In this document: in pieces, positions 60,101 through 64,000 of the stretch
Position numbering within the stretch: the stretch's first letter is position 1
Layout of the letters: the number at the start of each line of letters is the position of its first letter
Assembly (NCBI GenBank): GCA_964342465.1
Contig: CAYFFQ010000009.1
Location: forward strand, 1-64,000
Reading direction: 5' to 3'
DNA length: 64,000 nt
DNA from: MGIIb-Q1 sp964342465
GTDB lineage: Archaea; Thermoplasmatota; Poseidoniia; Poseidoniales; Thalassarchaeaceae
The notes under the pieces: generated by a model
The model's input: the letters and a program-made list of their open reading frames with translations, nothing else
Databases searched by the model: none
What the model was told of the DNA's origin: nothing
Position numbers and translations under genes: made by a program

Positions 60101-62146
60101 CGCAGAACTGACCTCAATCGGAATCAGAATCGTTCCTGCGCCGGTGTCGGGGATGATGTTGTTGAAGGCGCTGATGAGTGACGCACCATCAGCGGTCACG
60201 GTAGTCAAGAGGTTGTTCTGATAGGTCCACTCGTCCGAACCATCACCTCCGATGTCGAGTTGCACGTCCTTCGGGGCGTTGGAATAGAGGGCCACCTGGA
60301 AATCATCCAGTACGGGGCTGTAGGCGTTCCCACCACCCGAGTAGAAGTAGAAGCAGAGGGTGAGGTAGGTGACGGTGCCGAAGTTGACCGTCTGGCCGGG
60401 GGTGTTGACGACTGTGGTCGTGGAACTACATGAGGTGGTGCTGGTCACCCATTTGACGACGAGGGAACTACCCCCTAGTTGGGTGGCGTTCCACCACACT
60501 TTGGCCGCCACCGGTGACCCGCCTCCGAAGAAGTAACTGTACATTCGCATGTAACCAGACGAGATGTATGAGCCTGTGTAGGAGAGGCTGACCGTATCTA
60601 TGAGTGGGGCGATGCTGCTGTTGCTGCTGTTGAGGTAGGCGCGCCAACCGAGTTGATTGCTGGCGTTGGCGAACTGCACCTTCACCCCCAATTGGGCGCT
60701 GAGCCATGTCACTCCACCGTCGTTGGTCACCTCGTAATCGATGGTTGTCCCATTCGGCTTCCAACTGATGGCGGTGCCGAGAGTCAGTTCGCTGACGGAA
60801 CGGGTTGAAGACAAGGCGGATGAGGTGACGATGGTGGCGGTGCTGGTCGCTGCGGCCGCGGTGAAGACTGTGGAGCGACCGTTTGTCAGAATCTTGTAGG
60901 AATTGCCCCCGGGACAGTAGTTGGTGAAATAGCAGGTCCAGCCGAGGTTTCCGCTGTCAGTCGGCTCGATACCTAAGTGAGCCCTATTGGAGAAGAGGAC
61001 ATCCCCTTGGTGTTCCGGCCAGTTTCCACTTCCCCTGAGGAAGATGGAGTGCCAATTGCGCGCTTTGCAGTTGCTGCTGGACGCATAGGTGCAGTAGACA
61101 TTGACAGTGACTCGGTCGCCGGCCACATCAAGGCCGGCGGGTTGCCCCTGCCCGCTCGGCACCATCATCAGGAGTTGGCTTGAGAGCGCTTGAACGGGGT
61201 TGGAGCGGTTGACACTCCACAGATAGTATTGGTAGTTTCCGCTCTGATATCTCGTCGCCACCACATACATCTCGTTGTCAACTGGGTCGAATGAGACTCC
61301 ACCGATGTTGTAGGATGATGAATACCAGTTCTGGTCGCACGACCAAGTTGAGCCACTGATGGTCCACTTGGAGATGTAGTTGTAGTTCCAACTCGTCATC
61401 CACACCGTTCCGTTGCCGTCGCTGGTGATGTCGGAGAGGTAGCGAGTCGAACTTGTAGTGCAACTGTTGTAGGCGAGGCTGGCTGAGCCGATGTTGGCGC
61501 CAGTTGTGGCGTTGTATCGCTGAATCGTTGGAGAGTTGTAGAGAGATGAACTGGTCCAGTGGGCGACATAGGTGGTAGCGCCTTGATGGGCGGTGGGACC
61601 GGCGTAATTCCAACTGCCACCACTGAATGAGAGATAGCCGCTGGTGGTGGCACCCACCATATCGGTCTCCATTGCTCCGATTACCCCCGTAGTCAGATTC
61701 TGGGTCGTCGCACCGGCGTTAGAGATGTCAGAAGCACTGGTCATCGACCAAGTGGCCTCGGTATCCAGTTCCTCGAGATAGGCCTGACCGTTGGAGACGC
61801 CGATGTCGTAGCGGTAGTCGGAATTGAAGTAAGGGATATTCATCGGCCCGTCATTGGAGCCAGCACCCCCAAAATCGTTGTCGCTGGTGGCGTTCGCCCA
61901 TGAAGTGGTGGATGGTGAGCCGGAGATGCTGAACGAGGCGGCGGTCACCTCAGCGCCGTAGGGCATATTCACTCCGGCAGTGCCTCCGGTTCCGGCTCCT
62001 GAGAAGGTGTGGCTGAAATCCGTTGAACCATCAGCGAACTGGGTCTCGGTGGAGGCGGCGAGAGCAAACGGCATCATCGTGGTGAACAAGAGAAGAATCA
62101 CCATCAACAACGAGCGATTGAGATTTGTTCGGCTGCTCAGCATCAT
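57116..62146 (-). CDS. giant secreted, C-terminally anchored surface protein
   Basis: About 1,676 residues. Signal peptide (about residues 1-30: hydrophobic 'SLLMVILLLFTTMMPFALA'). The first ~650 residues are Ser/Thr/Gly/Asn/Tyr-rich with propeller-like segments ('LSDITSDGNGTVWMTSWNYN'). The middle holds several beta-sandwich-like modules ('VDATAPALIEATPADNSY'). The C-terminal CARDB-like module has 'ANVGGPTNRGFIVAFYSGD' and 'IVEVDETDNSASIGV'. A final helix ('LLAVIGIIIAMIVLPIVAWV') is followed by a very acidic tail of Asp/Glu/Tyr. Probably on the cell surface, perhaps in adhesion or polymer binding. No catalytic motif seen. ATG 62146 (or 62143) gives the best signal peptide. Confidence 0.85.
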   Translation of the reverse strand: MMLSSRTNLNRSLLMVILLLFTTMMPFALAASTETQFADGSTDFSHTFSGAGTGGTAGVNMPYGAEVTAASFSISGSPSTTSWANATSDNDFGGAGSNDGPMNIPYFNSDYRYDIGVSNGQAYLEELDTEATWSMTSASDISNAGATTQNLTTGVIGAMETDMVGATTSGYLSFSGGSWNYAGPTAHQGATTYVAHWTSSSLYNSPTIQRYNATTGANIGSASLAYNSCTTSSTRYLSDITSDGNGTVWMTSWNYNYISKWTISGSTWSCDQNWYSSSYNIGGVSFDPVDNEMYVVATRYQSGNYQYYLWSVNRSNPVQALSSQLLMMVPSGQGQPAGLDVAGDRVTVNVYCTYASSSNCKARNWHSIFLRGSGNWPEHQGDVLFSNRAHLGIEPTDSGNLGWTCYFTNYCPGGNSYKILTNGRSTVFTAAAATSTATIVTSSALSSTRSVSELTLGTAISWKPNGTTIDYEVTNDGGVTWLSAQLGVKVQFANASNQLGWRAYLNSSNSSIAPLIDTVSLSYTGSYISSGYMRMYSYFFGGGSPVAAKVWWNATQLGGSSLVVKWVTSTTSCSSTTTVVNTPGQTVNFGTVTYLTLCFYFYSGGGNAYSPVLDDFQVALYSNAPKDVQLDIGGDGSDEWTYQNNLLTTVTADGASLISAFNNIIPDTGAGTILIPIEVSSATTGTVEINSFSITYTMQTVNLNISWDEDMVLHETIDNYEVVTRHVIGEDATTISSANLDFLAQPSSDAPILTWNSDGTLVDDDPEDWIVPDAAATWVNNSNGILEIHWAFRVTSNFKEQNNVGFRVSCTDDNGNTPLSLTTGPAGIRVNQSYGLGWMKVRDNDGAVHHDDVEEMEWVKAGETLHFQGAIWYDGTEDAPLDSTFDVAVIKRTPEGDFLQAKDRSNQYGEFFIPVAIDTINRPDGVFYEVQVDNPRDPLKVLPVNQSWQRMIRVDATAPALIEATPADNSYEAGYDDQLVRIRIQDEIGSPEQLTLHYWVEADHDSNRNGLADPAEYVNHTMVNLTDDADKLFFATIDDSRNPNMARVSYFVTGTDVAGNALLRSDGPGFDYDLVTYRTRRDMDSVFTGLHWAGHEDGERAFAGVTQQLTLGLVDANGLIDFTDISLIFDFEGPDPDRDQQRLSFSGSNNTFWTDDDYLVISPSCSVLSDETCGAEVLTNETGMPWVMVTFGFQFSWDWPDADLSDVSLEFTQLGTPEPREIIFTEHTFRVENDLVLDASTYQVNDVSEPRVGPVSDGSRVVPNDRLRWSGRVVYEGSDVPAPRNLGITVEVFDGVQYWSDGSLTDDGGFSLEVPLSAAPTLASSETRTFLAGVRNIPGRGEDMTRDTVSTTLQVEVDHSPPRVLERLAPVDMIDISNSSALKEVPVQFIGWEDADLSGSPQWVHWLMRDENQRQISSGSSLLGMLQTGQSISWTGTVDLIGDGMNPPLQDYEVGFWVEGWDSAGNPLANEGNSKSDPVREPVELNGDQELQWVRFGALGPQLTIDMVSADKEIVSNGAAVEVTAWIANVGGPTNRGFIVAFYSGDSAEPFATQKINGIADEAIPVTTTWEAQEGVDRVVVIVDADDEIVEVDETDNSASIGVSVDYAFGLGWVEDARQNLLAVIGIIIAMIVLPIVAWVSLKGAITGRSELFEDDHLFDDDDDEYDEEYDEDDDY

Positions 62147-62150
62147 AGTC

Positions 62151-62165
62151 GGTCCCCTAGGGACC
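62151..62165. promoter_or_regulatory. inverted repeat upstream of the surface-protein gene
   Basis: GGTCCC-CTA-GGGACC: 6-bp perfect arms with a 3-bp centre, 5 bp before ATG 62146 in the leader of the giant surface protein. Could be an operator or mRNA hairpin affecting translation. Confidence 0.4.
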
Positions 62166-62249
62166 GTGTGAAATTCCATTTGAAACCTTTGTATTCCCGA
62201 CAATACATCACCACCACCGAAACAGTATCAATCAACCAACCCCTCACAG

Positions 62250-63116
62250 GTGTCGGTTGTGGTGTCTGTGGCGAGAACTTGGAAGAAGGTGAAGAGGTCG
62301 GTCACCAAGCCCCTCGGGGAATGGTGGGAGAGAAAAAGAGACAGTCATCTGACCATCCTAGGGATGCTCACCACACTGGGGTTTGCACTGATGCTTTGGG
62401 CATTGATTTTCTTCACCACGCTGGCCCCCAACGCTCAACAGGAGGTGAACGAATGGAGCAGTCTCACCCCCATCACTTGGGTTGGAGTGCTGTTCGGCAT
62501 GGTTCTCCTCATCTTCGTGCTGCCTGAGTTCTTCCACTATCTCGGCGTGCGCAATTCCCTCATCGACATGCTGGAGACCGATTCTCGCGCCGAGTTGAAC
62601 TCCAACAAGGGAGAGTGTGACGAGGCGGTCAAGTTGTTGGCCGGCCGCTGGCCGGCTCTTCTCGAGGCGAAGCGGGTGGAACTTGGAATCCGCCGAGAGA
62701 TGCCGGCGGGAATGGAGTTGGATGATACACCTGACGGCTTTTTCAGCAGTTGGATGAAGACGAAGCGTTCACGCCTCGTAGACCGATTTCCCGACTCTGA
62801 ACTACTCAAAGAGCCGAGCATTAACAGGATGATCGCATTTCCAGCCCTGCTCGGCGCTCTCCTGTTCCTCTACAATGCCCTGTTCGGGTTGGCGAGGGAG
62901 ACCATCGACAGCCCGAGGAACATGACCGTCGACCTGACCGCCATCGTTAGTGGAGACACCTATAGTGCCACTTGGGCTCCTCACTTCGATTTGGTCGGTA
63001 TGCTAATCGTGCTTTTCTTTGCGGTTGTTCTTTTCATGACCACTCCCGCCGAAGCCTCCACTTCAACTGATGCTGACAGCGGAGATGTTGAAGAGAGAGC
63101 GACAGAGGAAGAGTGA
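62250..63116 (+). CDS. hypothetical membrane protein with four helices
   Basis: About 288 residues, no family recognised. Basic N-terminus ('ARTWKKVKRSVTKPLGEWWERKRD'), helices at about 34-57 and 73-95, a cytosolic charged domain of about 100 residues ('CDEAVKLLAGRWPALLEAKRVELGI'), then helices near 195-215 and 245-268 and an acidic C-terminus. The domain between the helix pairs looks like a DNA- or protein-contact module but has no motif. Several GTGs (62250, 62259, 62262, 62268) could start it. The signal peptidase gene follows after 16 bp. Confidence 0.68.
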   Translation: MSVVVSVARTWKKVKRSVTKPLGEWWERKRDSHLTILGMLTTLGFALMLWALIFFTTLAPNAQQEVNEWSSLTPITWVGVLFGMVLLIFVLPEFFHYLGVRNSLIDMLETDSRAELNSNKGECDEAVKLLAGRWPALLEAKRVELGIRREMPAGMELDDTPDGFFSSWMKTKRSRLVDRFPDSELLKEPSINRMIAFPALLGALLFLYNALFGLARETIDSPRNMTVDLTAIVSGDTYSATWAPHFDLVGMLIVLFFAVVLFMTTPAEASTSTDADSGDVEERATEEE

Positions 63117-63132
63117 GTGGAGCGGAGCCGAG

Positions 63133-64000
63133 ATGGCCAGAAGCCTTGGCTGGATTCGAGAGGCGATTCTCGCCATCTCTCTCATCGCTCTGCTGGTGGC
63201 AGCCCTGTGGGCGACCACCGGTTCTGTTCCACCGATGGTGGTGGTCGAATCCTCATCGATGATGCATGACGAGGCGGGCGAGGTCGGGGCGATAGACCCC
63301 GGTGACCTAATTCTGGTGATGTCCTCTGAGCGTCGCACCAAGGTGGTCTCGTACGCCGAGTCACAGGAGGTGGGCGGCCCTTGGGAGGGTTGGACATCCC
63401 ACGGTAGAGGGGGTGATGTCGTCATATATCGGAAAAACGGAGGTAATGATACTCCGGTGATTCATCGCGTGATGCTTGAAGCAGTCGCCAATTCGACTAC
63501 CACTCCGACTGACAGGGGGAGGGGGCTCTGCCCTGTGGGGAGTTGGGACCCTCTCTCCATCGATGCAGATGGTCAAGAAGGAACCTGTGTACTCACTTGG
63601 GATGTGCCGGGGACGGCGGTGCGAAATGTCGAGAGGATCAACTGGACATTTTCCGAACTGAGATGTCCTGGTCACGGCCATGGTCTGATGATCAGCGAAT
63701 GGGACCCTGGCCATGCCGGCTTCCTGACACTTGGGGATAACAATCGCTGCGATGTGGATCAGGGGAATGCCGCCTATGCCATGGCAGGTGGCCTTTCTGA
63801 TGAATATGGCAACCCTGTGCTAGCGGTGCGCAGCGACTGGGTTGTCGGTGTCGCCGGCGCAGAGATTCCATGGCTCGGCGTGGTCAAACTGACCGCCTCG
63901 AACAACGCCGCTCAGGTGACTTCGCACTCATGGCAGATGTTGGCGCTGACAGCCATCGGATTTCTCGGCCTCACCTTCGTCGTCGAGCAGGTGGTCGAGA
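63133..64000 (+). CDS. signal peptidase I, Sec11-like (runs past window end)
   Basis: Partial; at least 289 residues in this window. N-terminal helix (about 8-32), then the catalytic Ser in 'VVVESSSMMHDEA', 'PGDLILVMSS', 'DVVIYRKNGG', the His in 'TPVIHRVML' (the archaeal/eukaryotic Ser-His form, in place of the bacterial Lys), and 'FLTLGDNNRCDVDQGN' plus 'WVVGVAGAEIPWLGVVKL'. A second helix begins near 278 ('MLALTAIGFLGLTFVVEQVV'), so a C-terminal anchor is present. It would cleave the signal peptides of the exported proteins in this window. A region with extra Cys between the His and Asp boxes is longer than usual. ATG 63133. Confidence 0.88.
   Translation, partial: MARSLGWIREAILAISLIALLVAALWATTGSVPPMVVVESSSMMHDEAGEVGAIDPGDLILVMSSERRTKVVSYAESQEVGGPWEGWTSHGRGGDVVIYRKNGGNDTPVIHRVMLEAVANSTTTPTDRGRGLCPVGSWDPLSIDADGQEGTCVLTWDVPGTAVRNVERINWTFSELRCPGHGHGLMISEWDPGHAGFLTLGDNNRCDVDQGNAAYAMAGGLSDEYGNPVLAVRSDWVVGVAGAEIPWLGVVKLTASNNAAQVTSHSWQMLALTAIGFLGLTFVVEQVVE

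Noticed and set aside
1..64000. Insertion sequences, integrases or prophage
   Set aside because: No transposase, integrase or phage structural gene was found on either strand; the only hint is the small AT-rich zinc-ribbon gene.

Overview
The window looks like a roughly 57% G+C chromosome segment (G+C judged by eye) of a planktonic archaeon. Archaeal markers are an HTH_10 (bacterio-opsin-activator type) regulator, an Hjc-like Holliday junction resolvase, deoxyhypusine synthase, FlaI/TadA and FlaJ/TadC secretion proteins, a DUF63 membrane protein, geranylgeranyl reductase, an Lhr helicase, a presenilin-type protease and a Sec11-like signal peptidase. They sit beside bacterial-looking genes: UvrB, RimK, SerS, split methylcrotonyl-CoA carboxylase, CcmF, AlkB. 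This mix, with huge Ser/Thr/Asp-rich surface proteins, is what I would expect from Marine Group II/III Thermoplasmatota; the assignment is inference, since no rRNA or other taxonomic marker is present.

Layout. 0-10 kb: an aerobic catabolic region with a CoA-binding protein, a secreted anchor-V protein, an HTH_10 regulator, a BoxB/PaaA-type diiron oxygenase with an unknown partner, 3-hydroxyacyl-CoA dehydrogenase, PaaG-like crotonase, aldehyde dehydrogenase, 2-phosphoglycerate kinase and an AlkB-type alkane hydroxylase. 9.7-14.8 kb: a minus-strand pilus/secretion operon (ATPase, two TadC-like proteins, two pilin-like proteins). 15-23 kb: ABC exporter, crotonase, ITPase, fluoride channel, zinc protein, Hjc, tRNA-Ile, PRC-barrel-like protein. 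23.8-35.9 kb: lysine 6-aminotransferase, deoxyhypusine synthase, RimK, UvrB, an SDR-UbiA-UbiD operon and geranylgeranyl reductase. 36-46 kb: CcmF, SlyD-like FKBP, DUF63 protein and a leucine-degradation operon (MccB, methylglutaconyl-CoA hydratase, biotin carboxylase, biotin carrier). 46-64 kb: SerS, presenilin-like protease with an ectodomain, FolC-like ligase, dCMP-deaminase-like protein, UPF0200-like kinase, Lhr helicase, a ~1,680-residue surface protein and signal peptidase I (cut by the window end).

As a whole the genes describe an aerobic heterotroph: oxygen-dependent attack on hydrocarbons and aromatic-CoA compounds, CoA-ester beta-oxidation, leucine and lysine breakdown, isoprenoid quinone and cytochrome c assembly, and export of large surface proteins.

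The most unusual structural trait is repeats. At least ten loci carry their own unrelated tandem repeat (units of 20, 24, 26, 38, 48, 54, 56, 57 and 92 bp and a 69-bp spaced pair), mostly between genes but also inside coding sequence. All five 100-N gaps lie at repeats, and three have exactly 55-bp and two 34-bp identical flanks, so gap lengths and copy numbers are not real measurements.
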